Below, one piece after another: positions 1 to 8,417 of a stretch of DNA of 64,000 nt. Origin of the DNA: Pedobacter sp. UBA4863 (GTDB lineage Bacteria; Bacteroidota; Bacteroidia; Sphingobacteriales; Sphingobacteriaceae); contig NZ_DHDZ01000038.1 of the NCBI RefSeq assembly GCF_002399615.1, positions 117,238 to 181,237 on the forward strand, read 5' to 3'. Both the position numbers and the translations under genes were made by a program. Below the pieces are notes generated by a model. The model was given only the letters and a program-made list of their open reading frames with translations. It was not told where the DNA came from and ran no database searches. How positions within the stretch are numbered: the stretch's first letter is position 1; every line of letters begins with the position of its first letter.

Positions 1-62
1 AAAAAACTAATATTTCTAACAAATAGTTACAGGTATCCTTAATAATTGTTGATATTTGTACC

Positions 63-512
63 ATGCCTAACGATATACAGATAAAGAATAAGCGGGCCTA
101 CTTTGACTATAATATTTTAGATAAATATGTAGCCGGAATTGCGCTGCTTGGCACCGAAATAAAATCGATAAGACAAGGGAAAGCCAATTTAACCGATGCT
201 TTTTGCACATTTATAGGCAGTAGTCTTTATGTAAGGAACCTTCATATCTCCGAATACAGCCATAGTTCTTTTTATCATCACGATATTAAACGAGACAGGG
301 TTTTATTATTACAAAAGAAAGAGCTAAGAAAAATAAAAATAAAAGGAGAGGAAAAAGGTTTCACCATTGTTCCGCTAAGGATTTTTATTAATGAACGTGG
401 TTTTGCCAAGATGGAGATAGCTTTAGCACAGGGTAAAAAAGAGTTCGACAAACGCGACAGCATTAAAGAAAGGGATAGCAAACGTGAGTTGGACAGGGCA
501 ATGAAGTTTTAA
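63..512 (+). CDS. smpB: SsrA-binding protein SmpB
   Basis: SmpB binds tmRNA and delivers it to stalled ribosomes for trans-translation. The 149-residue product has the usual family length. It opens with the conserved NKRAYFDYNI stretch, continues with GTEIKSIRQGKANL, and ends in the charged tail KRDSIKERDSKRELDR that enters the decoding centre. A GATATTTG box (one mismatch to TAnnTTTG) lies at 51-58, so the leader is almost nil. The fmt gene follows 90 bases downstream on the same strand. Identification is firm; the ssrA gene itself is not in this window. Confidence 0.96.
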   Translation: MPNDIQIKNKRAYFDYNILDKYVAGIALLGTEIKSIRQGKANLTDAFCTFIGSSLYVRNLHISEYSHSSFYHHDIKRDRVLLLQKKELRKIKIKGEEKGFTIVPLRIFINERGFAKMEIALAQGKKEFDKRDSIKERDSKRELDRAMKF

Positions 513-602
513 GTAGTCCGAAGTCAGATTTCCGAAAGACTGCCGCCAGTTGCTTACCAAGCGCTAGATTAAATCGTAAATCTAAAATCGTAAATCAAGA
601 AG

Positions 603-1511
603 ATGAAAATAGTTTTTATGGGTACGCCTGATTTTGCAGTGGCATCGTTAAATGCAATGAAAAATGCAGGCTTTGATATTGTGGGCGTAGTTACAGCGGC
701 GGATAAACCTGCCGGCAGAGGACAAAAGTTAAATGAAAGTGCCGTAAAAAAATATGCCGTAGAAAACGGATTGAAGGTTTTACAGCCTCTAAAGCTAAAA
801 GACCCCGAATTTATTGCCGAATTACAAGCTTTAAACGCAGATTTACAGGTAGTAGTGGCTTTTAGAATGCTGCCAGAAGTAGTTTGGAACATGCCACCAA
901 AGGGAACGATTAACTTGCATGGCTCTTTGTTACCACAATATAGAGGTGCGGCCCCTATTAATCATGCCATTATAAACGGAGAAAAAGAAAGTGGCGTAAC
1001 TACCTTCTTTTTAAAGCACGAAATTGATACTGGCGATGTAATTTTTTCTACTAGCACCCCAATTACGGAAGAAGATACTGCGGGTACACTTCATGATAAA
1101 TTGATGAACATTGGTGCAGAATTAATAGTAAAAACGGTAAAAGCCATTGAAGAGGGTAATTACACCGAAGTACCGCAGCCAATGGATACGGAGCTGAAAT
1201 TTGCCCCTAAAATTTTCAAAGATTTCTGTGAAATTAATTGGAAACAAGACAACAACATAGTATATAACCATATTAGAGGGTTAAGCCCCTATCCTACTGC
1301 CTTTACTTTTTTAAATGAAAAAACTTTAAAAGTTTTTAAAGTAGAGAAAGAAGCTACCACACCTAAAACAGCAGCCGGCATATTTGAAACAGATGGTAAA
1401 ACTTTTTTAAAGTTTGCAACCAACAATGGCTATATTAACTTATTAGAGCTACAGCTAGAAGGCAAAAAACGGATGAAGGTTGATGAGTTTTTGAGGGGAG
1501 TTAGATTATAG
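603..1511 (+). CDS. fmt: Methionyl-tRNA formyltransferase
   Basis: Fmt formylates initiator Met-tRNA using 10-formyl-tetrahydrofolate. The 302-residue protein starts with the formyltransferase fold (MKIVFMGTPDFAV). It carries the catalytic signature NLHGSLLPQYRGAAPI at about residues 104-119, with Asn104 and His106, and the Asp of IDTGD near 142. The C-terminal OB-type tRNA-binding domain covers roughly residues 205-302. Length and motif order are normal. The 90 bases before it contain a short direct repeat of AAATCGTAAATC (573-598). Confidence 0.97.
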   Translation: MKIVFMGTPDFAVASLNAMKNAGFDIVGVVTAADKPAGRGQKLNESAVKKYAVENGLKVLQPLKLKDPEFIAELQALNADLQVVVAFRMLPEVVWNMPPKGTINLHGSLLPQYRGAAPINHAIINGEKESGVTTFFLKHEIDTGDVIFSTSTPITEEDTAGTLHDKLMNIGAELIVKTVKAIEEGNYTEVPQPMDTELKFAPKIFKDFCEINWKQDNNIVYNHIRGLSPYPTAFTFLNEKTLKVFKVEKEATTPKTAAGIFETDGKTFLKFATNNGYINLLELQLEGKKRMKVDEFLRGVRL

Positions 1512-1538
1512 CTGAATAATTCATTGTAAATTAACAAA

Positions 1539-2144
1539 ATGGATGAGAACCAGCAACAAAACTTAGCAGCCAAGAGAAAACAACTACAACTTCGGATAAA
1601 GGTTGATGAATTTATTGATGCGCATTTTTTACATTGGTTAGAGATTTATGACGTTTTTGCAGCTAATAATATTGCGCACGAACTGGTCCAATTGGCTAAT
1701 GTAACTCCAGACGAGATAAGCTTTTGGGAAAAGCGAATGGCAACCGAGCCTTTTAGCAAGTTTAATTTCGATACAGAGAAGTTAAATACGGATGACGAAA
1801 GGAATATTTTTAGCGAGCTTTACAGATCTTTTCCGTCAAACTACCCATTAAGGTTTATGCCCAATGGTAGCTCGCCCGAGTTAATTTCTGACAGTCCTAA
1901 TGGCATTATACAAGATTTTGCACAGCAACTTGGTGTTAATTTAGATATGGAAGTTTATTTCATGTATTTATATTATACTCCCGTATTAAAACTAAAACTA
2001 AGAGCTATTGTTGAGCATGCCGAGCAGCTTTACGATTTTCCGATGGATGACATTGTAATTGCTGCACCTAATTTTGATTGGCTCATCTTCCGGTCGATGG
2101 AGGAAGAATGGCGATTTTGCCGAAGTGCCAATACAAGAAGTTAA
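1539..2144 (+). CDS. Hypothetical protein, 201 residues
   Basis: I do not recognise this family. The protein is acidic and probably soluble, with no signal peptide or membrane segment. It has a helical, charged N-terminus (residues 1-30), aromatic-rich stretches (HFLHWLEIYDVF, about 29-40; MEVYFMYLYYTP, about 137-148), and ends in a Trp/Arg-rich tail. It starts 27 bases after fmt and may be co-transcribed with it. Codon use looks like its neighbours, so I take it as a real lineage-restricted gene. Confidence 0.75.
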   Translation: MDENQQQNLAAKRKQLQLRIKVDEFIDAHFLHWLEIYDVFAANNIAHELVQLANVTPDEISFWEKRMATEPFSKFNFDTEKLNTDDERNIFSELYRSFPSNYPLRFMPNGSSPELISDSPNGIIQDFAQQLGVNLDMEVYFMYLYYTPVLKLKLRAIVEHAEQLYDFPMDDIVIAAPNFDWLIFRSMEEEWRFCRSANTRS

Positions 2145-2176
2145 TTAAACCTTATTGTAGCGGAATACTTTTTGTT

Positions 2177-2308
2177 GTGTCATTTTCGACGAAGAATGAG
2201 GAGAAATCTGTTATATAGCCACTCCAATTTTAGATTTCTCACATACGTTCGAAATGACGTAGAACGGAGGACAAAAAGATTATAGCGGGAAGAAGGACTG
2301 CTATTGCC
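2177..2308. repeat. Intergenic palindromic repeat, copy A with tail
   Basis: GTCATTTTCG (2179) pairs with CGAAATGAC (2250-2258), and GAGAAATCT pairs with AGATTTCTC inside it, giving a long imperfect hairpin. A tail at about 2261-2308 (GGAGGACAAAAAGATT...) follows. The same core and tail recur at 29943-30094, and the core alone at 53356-53445. It occupies most of the gap between two convergent genes. Confidence 0.75.
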
Positions 2309-2384
2309 AGTAGCGAAAGACATTGTTTTTCACTCCAAAATAAATGATCTGCTTTCTTTTTACTTTTGAATTTCTACTTTTAAC

Positions 2385-3224
2385 TTAGATAGATTGGTTT
2401 AACCAACCACTAAATGCCCTTGCTATTTCGTTAAAATAGCGTTTACGACCATAGCCCATAACCCAACGTACACCGTTTACGGCATTCGTTAAAAAAACTT
2501 CTTCGGCTTCGTTTAAGATCTGCGGATTAATCTGTGCCTCTATTAATGGCAATTGGTGTTGTTTGGCCAATTGCATAATTACATTGCGCATTACACCGCC
2601 CACACAGCCTTCGGAGAGTGCTGGCGTATAAATTTGGTTCTGATAAATTACAAAGAGGTTTGAACTGGTGCTTTCGCACAAAAAACCATTTTGGTTAAGT
2701 AACAAAACCTCGTCTAAACGATGCTGTTTTTGATAAATAGCCGCCATTACAAAAGGCAGAGAATTGGTAGTTTTATAATTGGAAAGTTTATTGATGGGTT
2801 TAGTAATCTCATCGTAAACATCTATAATAACACCTTTTTTATTAAACTCGTAACCTTGTGTTTCTAATGGTTTTGCCTCTAATAAATAGCCTGCTTTATT
2901 GGTTTCGGGCATATAAAGGCCTTCGCCTTGCCTATAAATAGTTAACCGGAAACGGGCATTGCCTTGAGTTTTATTTTTACGTGCTAGTTCTGCGGTTTTT
3001 TGCTTCAAAAAATAATCGTCTAACAAATTATAGCCATCCATTTTTAAGGCTTTCATGGTTGCTTTTATTCGGTCGGCGTGTAATTCTGGATATTGTAGTT
3101 TTCCGTTGCACATCCGCATACTCTCAAAAAAACCATCCCCAAACTTAAAAGCTCGGTTGCTAACTTTCAAAATAGCGGTATCGTTGGCTAAAAACTGGTC
3201 GTTAAATAAAATAAACTGCGACAT
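2385..3224 (-). CDS. Aminotransferase class IV (aminodeoxychorismate lyase or branched-chain aminotransferase type)
   Basis: This is a fold-type IV PLP enzyme of 279 residues. The Schiff-base lysine is visible in INKLSNYKTTN, about residue 150. LLNQNGFLCESTSSNLF and FLTNAVNGVRWV are the standard cofactor and substrate motifs. Members either transaminate branched-chain amino acids or, as PabC, split aminodeoxychorismate to p-aminobenzoate. A pabB gene at 16920 makes the PabC role attractive, but sequence alone does not separate the two. It abuts rluD with no gap (stop TTA at 3225-3227), so the two are surely co-transcribed. Confidence 0.88.
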   Translation of the reverse strand: MSQFILFNDQFLANDTAILKVSNRAFKFGDGFFESMRMCNGKLQYPELHADRIKATMKALKMDGYNLLDDYFLKQKTAELARKNKTQGNARFRLTIYRQGEGLYMPETNKAGYLLEAKPLETQGYEFNKKGVIIDVYDEITKPINKLSNYKTTNSLPFVMAAIYQKQHRLDEVLLLNQNGFLCESTSSNLFVIYQNQIYTPALSEGCVGGVMRNVIMQLAKQHQLPLIEAQINPQILNEAEEVFLTNAVNGVRWVMGYGRKRYFNEIARAFSGWLNQSI

Positions 3225-4247
3225 TTAAGCTATATAATTACGCCATTTAGTTAATACTGATTCAAAATCTGCTGGCATTGGTACCTCAAATTCCATATAC
3301 TTTTGTGTGGTTGGATGTACAAAGCCCAAGATTTGCGCATGTAAGGCCTGACGCGGCATCAACTCAAAACAGTTGGCAACAAATTGCTTGTATTTAGTAA
3401 ACGTAGTTCCTTTTAAAATCTTATCGCCGCCATAAGTGGCATCGCTAAATAGTGGATGTCCGATGTGTTTCATGTGTGCCCTAATTTGGTGGGTACGGCC
3501 TGTTTCTAGTTGACAGCTTACCAAGGTTACATAGTTTAAACGTTCTAAAACTTTGTAGTTAGTTACCGACCATTTACCCTTTTCTTCATCGTCATATACC
3601 TCTTGTATAATTCTATTTTTTAGGCTTCTGCCAATGTAACCTTCTATCCTACCATCATTTTCAATATCGCCCCAGGCTAAAGCTACATATTTTCGGGTAA
3701 TACTATGGTCGAAGAACTGTTTAGCCAATTTAGTCATGGTAATTTCGTTCTTGCTAATGAGCAACAAGCCCGATGTATCTTTATCTATACGGTGCACCAA
3801 ACCAGGTCTTCCGTCGTTACCGGGCAAGGTTGGCAATTTTTCGAAATGAAAAGCCAAAGCATTTACCAAAGTGCCGGTATAATTATTAAAACCAGGATGT
3901 ACCACCATACCTGCAGGCTTATTTACCACCAGCAGGTCATCGTCTTCGTAAACAATATCAATTGCAATATCCTCCGGATAAACTTCGGTATCGCGTGGTG
4001 GCTGGGCATAAACAATAGAAATTTCGTCTAATGGCTTTACTTTATAGCTAGCTTTAATTTGCTGCTTGTTTACCAGTACATTTCCGGCATCAATGGCGTT
4101 TTGTATTCTATTTCTTGATGCATTTTCTATCCGGTGCATCAAAAACTTGTCAATACGCAATAACGATTGTCCTTTATCTACAACAATATTAAAATGCTCA
4201 AATAAATCCTGTTCTTCATCTTCTTGCCCTATTGCGAAATTTTCCAT
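3225..4247 (-). CDS. rluD: RluA/RluD family 23S rRNA pseudouridine synthase
   Basis: The enzyme isomerises specific uridines in large-subunit rRNA. An S4 RNA-binding domain (LLRIDKFLMHRI onward, about residues 30-85) precedes the catalytic domain with the signature GLVHRIDKDTSGLLLISK holding the catalytic Asp. ETGRTHQIRAHMKHIGHP is also diagnostic. I choose ATG 4247 because a minus-strand TACTTTTG box (4252-4259) sits just upstream and leaves no room for a longer start. Confidence is high for the family and lower for RluD rather than another RluA-type enzyme. Confidence 0.92.
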   Translation of the reverse strand: MENFAIGQEDEEQDLFEHFNIVVDKGQSLLRIDKFLMHRIENASRNRIQNAIDAGNVLVNKQQIKASYKVKPLDEISIVYAQPPRDTEVYPEDIAIDIVYEDDDLLVVNKPAGMVVHPGFNNYTGTLVNALAFHFEKLPTLPGNDGRPGLVHRIDKDTSGLLLISKNEITMTKLAKQFFDHSITRKYVALAWGDIENDGRIEGYIGRSLKNRIIQEVYDDEEKGKWSVTNYKVLERLNYVTLVSCQLETGRTHQIRAHMKHIGHPLFSDATYGGDKILKGTTFTKYKQFVANCFELMPRQALHAQILGFVHPTTQKYMEFEVPMPADFESVLTKWRNYIA

Positions 4248-4251
4248 GCTA

Positions 4252-4259
4252 CAAAAGTA
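4252..4259 (-). promoter_or_regulatory. TAnnTTTG -7 box before rluD
   Basis: The minus strand reads TACTTTTG, matching the Bacteroidetes -7 consensus. It ends 4 bases before ATG 4247, implying a leaderless or nearly leaderless transcript. No clear -33 TTTG was found. Confidence 0.5.
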
Positions 4260-4433
4260 ATTTATCAAAATGATATTCCTTTAAAACAATTTGGCTTATT
4301 TATTGTAGTGTGGGTAGCGAGTTAATGATGTGCGTATGAAAAAATTATCCGAAAACTTCAGAATAATAATCAATTTTTTTCCTTATTTGATTAGAAAGAT
4401 TTATTTTCGTATCTGATAATCAAACAAATAAAC

Positions 4434-5438
4434 ATGAAAAATAGATTTAGAGCGCTAAAGAATATGGTATTATTTAGCGCTTTTTTGTTGCCTTTAAATT
4501 TAATGGCACAAGATGAGGTTGGAGATTTAATAATAGGATCGCCGGCTGATGCAACCAAATTAATTAACGCCTATGCCGCTCCTGCTTTTAAAGGGTTTGG
4601 CCTAGGGTTAAACTCGGGTTGGGCAAACTCTGCAAAAAGTATTGGTGCGTTTCGTTTTGATTTAAGAGTAACGGTTACCGCAGCAATGTCTCCAAAAAAA
4701 GACCAAAGTTTTGATGTAAGTACTTTAGGGCTACAAACCTTAAAACCTACCAATCCTTCAAAAACTATTTCTCCTACAGTTACGGGAGACGATGTAGAAG
4801 GTGTAGAGATGATTTCTACTACAGCATCGAGCCCGCAACCATTCAAATTACCCAAAGGTATGGGTTTTAACTATATCCCTTCTCCACAAGTACAACTTAC
4901 CGTAGGCTTGCCTAAAAACATAGATGTTTCTTTACGATACTCACCAACCATTGACCTCAATGAAAATGGAAAATTTAGTTTATTTGGCATTGGAGCTAAA
5001 GTAGAGGTACTCCCTTTAATACTTGGCAAAACAGGCAAATTACTTCCTTTTGATTTGGCTGTAGCTGGTGGTTATACCAAACTAAAATACGAGCTGCCTT
5101 TAGATGTTAATAGCGGAAAGTACAACGATCAAGTTCTTAAAACAGAATTTGGCGGTTTTAGTGCAGAGGCAATTATTTCTAAAAAACTAGCCATCTTTAC
5201 GCCATTTGCCAGTTTAGGATATAACACCGCACAACATAAAATTAATGCACTAGGCACTTATGACATGGATACAAATGGTATAAAAAATCCAATTAGCATT
5301 GACGACAAAAGCATTAATGCCGTAAAAGCTAGTGCAGGTTTTCAATTAAAACTAGCCGTATTAAAGTTATATGCGTCTTATACGCTTTCAGAATATAACT
5401 ACGTGAACGCAGGTATTGGCTTAGGCATAGGAAAATAA
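4434..5438 (+). CDS. DUF6588-type outer-membrane beta-barrel protein
   Basis: This is a 334-residue exported protein. The signal peptide ends near residue 25 (LLPLNLMAQ/DE). The rest is rich in alternating polar/hydrophobic strands and glycine pairs and ends GLGIGK, typical of small Bacteroidetes outer-membrane barrels. I recall the family as DUF6588; its function is unknown. It is monocistronic: a strong hairpin terminator follows at 5461-5486. Confidence 0.75.
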   Translation: MKNRFRALKNMVLFSAFLLPLNLMAQDEVGDLIIGSPADATKLINAYAAPAFKGFGLGLNSGWANSAKSIGAFRFDLRVTVTAAMSPKKDQSFDVSTLGLQTLKPTNPSKTISPTVTGDDVEGVEMISTTASSPQPFKLPKGMGFNYIPSPQVQLTVGLPKNIDVSLRYSPTIDLNENGKFSLFGIGAKVEVLPLILGKTGKLLPFDLAVAGGYTKLKYELPLDVNSGKYNDQVLKTEFGGFSAEAIISKKLAIFTPFASLGYNTAQHKINALGTYDMDTNGIKNPISIDDKSINAVKASAGFQLKLAVLKLYASYTLSEYNYVNAGIGLGIGK

Positions 5439-5460
5439 AATTTTAAAAACCGATTTAAAA

Positions 5461-5486
5461 AGCTTCTCTTTGGAGAAGCTTTTTTT
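5461..5486 (+). terminator. Rho-independent terminator abutting the next start codon
   Basis: AGCTTCTC-TTTG-GAGAAGCT forms a perfect 8-bp stem followed by seven T bases. The next gene's ATG is the base immediately after the T run. Confidence 0.9.
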
Positions 5487-6359
5487 ATGCAGTTACCTAG
5501 CCCACTACATCAAATTCTCTACAATAGCGCATCATTTTTTATCAAGAGAGATGACCTGATAGATCCTTTCGTATCGGGCAATAAATGGCGTAAACTTAAA
5601 TACATCCTATTAGATGCGGCTGCTAAAAACAAAAATCATTTAGTAACATTTGGCGGTGCTTATTCTAATCATTTATTGGCCGCCGCAGCAGCAGCAGCCA
5701 AGCATCATCTACAAGTAACCGCATTTGTTAGAGGCGAGGAAGTAAACAACCCAATGCTATCGCTTTGTAAGATATTTGGTATGCAATTATACTTTGTTGA
5801 TAGGGAAAGTTACAAAAACAAGCCTAGATTATATGAATTGCACTTTGGAAGCAACAAAGCTGCCTATTTTATTGATGAAGGTGGTGCAAGTGAGGAAGCA
5901 ACCATTGGTTGCACTGAAATTATTGACGAGCTAACTGAACAATTCGACTATATCTTCTGTGCAGCAGGAACAGGCACAACGGCAGCAGGTTTATTAAAAG
6001 GCATCAATCAGCTAGCCTTAGCTACTCAATTGCATATAGTTCCTGTTTTAAAGGGTGGCGATTTCATCAAAGATGAGATTTTCAAATATGAAAAAAACTT
6101 GACGAAATTACATTTACATACTGATTATCATTTTGGTGGCTATGCAAAAACTACCCCTGAGTTAATTTCATTTATTAAAGATTTTACTTCAAAAACTGGC
6201 GTATTAATAGACCCCGTTTACACTGGAAAAATGTTTTATGCCATAAACGATTTAATAGAAAGCAAGCAGATCTCAAAAGATGCTAAAATATTAGCGATCC
6301 ACACCGGTGGATTGTTCGGAATTCTCGGAATGATTGACGAGTTTTCGAAGATTTCCTGA
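5487..6359 (+). CDS. ACC deaminase / D-cysteine desulfhydrase family PLP enzyme
   Basis: This is a fold-type II PLP enzyme of 290 residues. The cofactor lysine lies in SGNKWRKLKY (about residues 30-39), followed by the Asn loop TFGGAYSNHL and a phosphate-binding loop AAGTGTTAAGLL. Relatives deaminate 1-aminocyclopropane-1-carboxylate or release H2S from D-cysteine; many annotated members are really D-cysteine desulfhydrases. The start is unusual: ATG follows directly on the T run of the upstream terminator, yet homologues begin with this same QLPSPL stretch, so the start is credible. See findings. Confidence 0.87.
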   Translation: MQLPSPLHQILYNSASFFIKRDDLIDPFVSGNKWRKLKYILLDAAAKNKNHLVTFGGAYSNHLLAAAAAAAKHHLQVTAFVRGEEVNNPMLSLCKIFGMQLYFVDRESYKNKPRLYELHFGSNKAAYFIDEGGASEEATIGCTEIIDELTEQFDYIFCAAGTGTTAAGLLKGINQLALATQLHIVPVLKGGDFIKDEIFKYEKNLTKLHLHTDYHFGGYAKTTPELISFIKDFTSKTGVLIDPVYTGKMFYAINDLIESKQISKDAKILAIHTGGLFGILGMIDEFSKIS

Positions 6360-6432
6360 AAACATTTTTTCCACATTTTTCAACTACCGTGAAAGTTGCC
6401 ATCAAAATCTAACTTTAAACTGTTTAAACCTA

Positions 6433-6457
6433 GTTTTTGAACTCGGGGTTCAAAAAC
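6433..6457. promoter_or_regulatory. Perfect inverted repeat upstream of the lysine transaminase promoter
   Basis: GTTTTTGAAC-TCGGG-GTTCAAAAAC is a 10-bp perfect palindrome centred at 6445, about 58 bases before the predicted start of transcription. It lacks a T run, so an operator is as likely as a terminator. Confidence 0.5.
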
Positions 6458-6465
6458 CGCCTAGA

Positions 6466-6496
6466 TTTGATTTTTAGACACATTTATATAAATTTG
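6466..6496 (+). promoter_or_regulatory. Bacteroidetes-type promoter of the lysine transaminase gene
   Basis: A TTTG -33 box (6466-6469), a 19-base spacer and a TAAATTTG -7 box (6489-6496) match the consensus fully. The ATG is at 6520. Confidence 0.75.
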
Positions 6497-6519
6497 AGTT
6501 ATACCAAAAACCTAAATCT

Positions 6520-7851
6520 ATGTATCAATTAAGTGTAGCTCCAAACCAAGTTAAATCAACACTGAAAAAACATATCCTTGCCGACGGGTACGACCTTACC
6601 TACGATATGGAAAAAAGTAACGGTGCTTATATTTACGACTCTAAATATAACCGAAAGCTCCTCGATTTTTTCACCTGCTTTGCTTCAGTTCCGCTCGGTT
6701 ATAATCATCCAAAAATGGTTAATGACGAGGCTTTTAAACATAACCTACTGCTTGCTGCGCTATCAAACCCATCTAACTCCGATGTTTATACCCAACAATA
6801 TGCAGAGTTTGTAAACACCTTTTCTCGTGTGGGCATTCCTAATTATTTGCCCCATGCCTTTTTTATTGCAGGCGGCGCTTTGGCCATAGAAAATGCACTT
6901 AAAGTAGCCATGGACTGGAAAGTGCAAAAAAACTTCGTAAAAGGTTATAAAGAGGAAAAAGGCTTTAAGGTAATCCATTTTGAAAAAGCTTTTCACGGAA
7001 GAAGCGGATATACTTTAAGTTTAACCAATACCTTACCCGATAAAACTAAGTGGTTTGCGAAATTCGATTGGCCAAGGGTAAGTACACCACAGCTTAAGTT
7101 TCCTTTAAATGAAGATAACTTAAGAACCGCCGAAGAAACCGAAGCTATTTCCATTGCACAAATTAAGCAAGCTTTTGCCGACAACAAAGATGACATTTGC
7201 GCCATCATTATCGAGCCAATACAATCTGAGGGAGGAGACAACCATATCAGGGAAGAATTTTTAATTAAATTACGCCAACTGGCCGATGAAAATGAAGCAA
7301 TGCTAATCTATGATGAAGTACAAACTGGCGTAGGTTTAACCGGCAAGTTTTGGTGCCATCAACATTTTAGCGAGAAAGCCAGACCAGATATTATCGCCTT
7401 TGGCAAAAAAATGCAGATATGTGGCATTTTGGTTGGCAATAAAGTTGATGAAATTGAAGGAAATGTTTTTAATGTGCCTTCTCGAATTAATTCTACTTGG
7501 GGTGGTAATTTGGTTGATATGGTACGTTCTACCCAAATTTTAAATATTGTGGAAGAAGACCAACTTTGTGAAAATGCAGCTCATGTAGGCGCATACCTAA
7601 AAAACCAACTGCACGAGCTTGCTAACAAATACGACAAAATGAGTAATATTAGAGGCAGAGGATTATTATGTTCTTTTGATTTTCCTGATAAGGACATGAG
7701 GAACAAGTTTATTGAAAAAGGAATGGAAAACAATGTTATGTTTCTGGGATGTGGCAACCAAACTATCCGCTTTAGGCCCGCACTTTGCATAGAGGAACAA
7801 CATATTGACGAGGGAATAGCAGTAATGCATAAAATATTACCGACTTTGTAA
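6520..7851 (+). CDS. lat: L-lysine 6-transaminase
   Basis: This is a class III PLP aminotransferase of 443 residues. It transfers the epsilon-amino group of lysine to 2-oxoglutarate, giving alpha-aminoadipate semialdehyde, the first step of one lysine breakdown route. Visible motifs are the substrate-entry segment DFFTCFASVPLGYNHPKM, the cofactor loop FIAGGALAIENALK, MLIYDEVQTGVG with the ring-binding Asp, and the Schiff-base lysine in IIAFGKKMQ near residue 295. The overall sequence resembles Bacteroidetes Lat closely. It has its own promoter and a long hairpin downstream (7887-7933). A degradative role fits the acyl-CoA dehydrogenase nearby, but that link is inference. Confidence 0.9.
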   Translation: MYQLSVAPNQVKSTLKKHILADGYDLTYDMEKSNGAYIYDSKYNRKLLDFFTCFASVPLGYNHPKMVNDEAFKHNLLLAALSNPSNSDVYTQQYAEFVNTFSRVGIPNYLPHAFFIAGGALAIENALKVAMDWKVQKNFVKGYKEEKGFKVIHFEKAFHGRSGYTLSLTNTLPDKTKWFAKFDWPRVSTPQLKFPLNEDNLRTAEETEAISIAQIKQAFADNKDDICAIIIEPIQSEGGDNHIREEFLIKLRQLADENEAMLIYDEVQTGVGLTGKFWCHQHFSEKARPDIIAFGKKMQICGILVGNKVDEIEGNVFNVPSRINSTWGGNLVDMVRSTQILNIVEEDQLCENAAHVGAYLKNQLHELANKYDKMSNIRGRGLLCSFDFPDKDMRNKFIEKGMENNVMFLGCGNQTIRFRPALCIEEQHIDEGIAVMHKILPTL

Positions 7852-7886
7852 AATTTACGCAGCTATTTTGGTTGCTACTTTCTTTT

Positions 7887-7933
7887 TATAAACCATTAAG
7901 AGTGCTCTAAACTGAGCTTCTTAATGGTTTATA
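7887..7933 (+). terminator. Long AT-rich hairpin after lat
   Basis: TATAAACCATTAAG and its exact reverse complement CTTAATGGTTTATA form a 14-bp stem with a 19-base loop. It probably ends the lat transcript. Confidence 0.65.
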
Positions 7934-7988
7934 TATTTCATGACTTACTTTCTACAAACCAAAAGTCAATTTCTATTAAATTCGAAAC

Positions 7989-8381
7989 ATGAAAAAAATC
8001 GGACTTCTATTGTTTGTTTTAGCTCTTATTGGTTGGATGCTAAAAGACACTTTTACACAATCGGGGATAGAAGATTTAAAGGGAGGCTTTGCCGAAGTAG
8101 GGAGCTACAGAAATGAAAACAACACTGGCCCAGTACAGCGTATTTACTCGGTAACTGTTAAAGATACAACACAAGCGCAACTAAAAGAATATGGTGATTT
8201 GATGCCCCACAACAAATACGGCAATACCAAAGTTTATTACTTTTTAGAGGGTAAAGAAGTACCGTCAAAACTTTCGCCTGGCGATATCAATTTTGACAAC
8301 AAATTCAATAACAATTGTTTTGCCTTATACGAAAAAAGTGCCATGGGCAATGTAGGCTTAGTAAGGTGGCCATTTCGTTAA
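7989..8381 (+). CDS. Hypothetical exported or membrane-anchored protein, 130 residues
   Basis: One N-terminal hydrophobic segment (GLLLFVLALIGWML, about residues 4-17) serves as a signal anchor. It is followed by a soluble, charged domain with VQRIYSVTVKDTTQAQLKEY and an aromatic C-terminus (LVRWPFR). I do not recognise the family. It stands alone between the lat hairpin and the convergent acyl-CoA dehydrogenase gene. Confidence 0.7.
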   Translation: MKKIGLLLFVLALIGWMLKDTFTQSGIEDLKGGFAEVGSYRNENNTGPVQRIYSVTVKDTTQAQLKEYGDLMPHNKYGNTKVYYFLEGKEVPSKLSPGDINFDNKFNNNCFALYEKSAMGNVGLVRWPFR

Positions 8382-8417
8382 ACTGTACTTGTTAGCCCGA
8401 GCCAGACACTGCAAACC

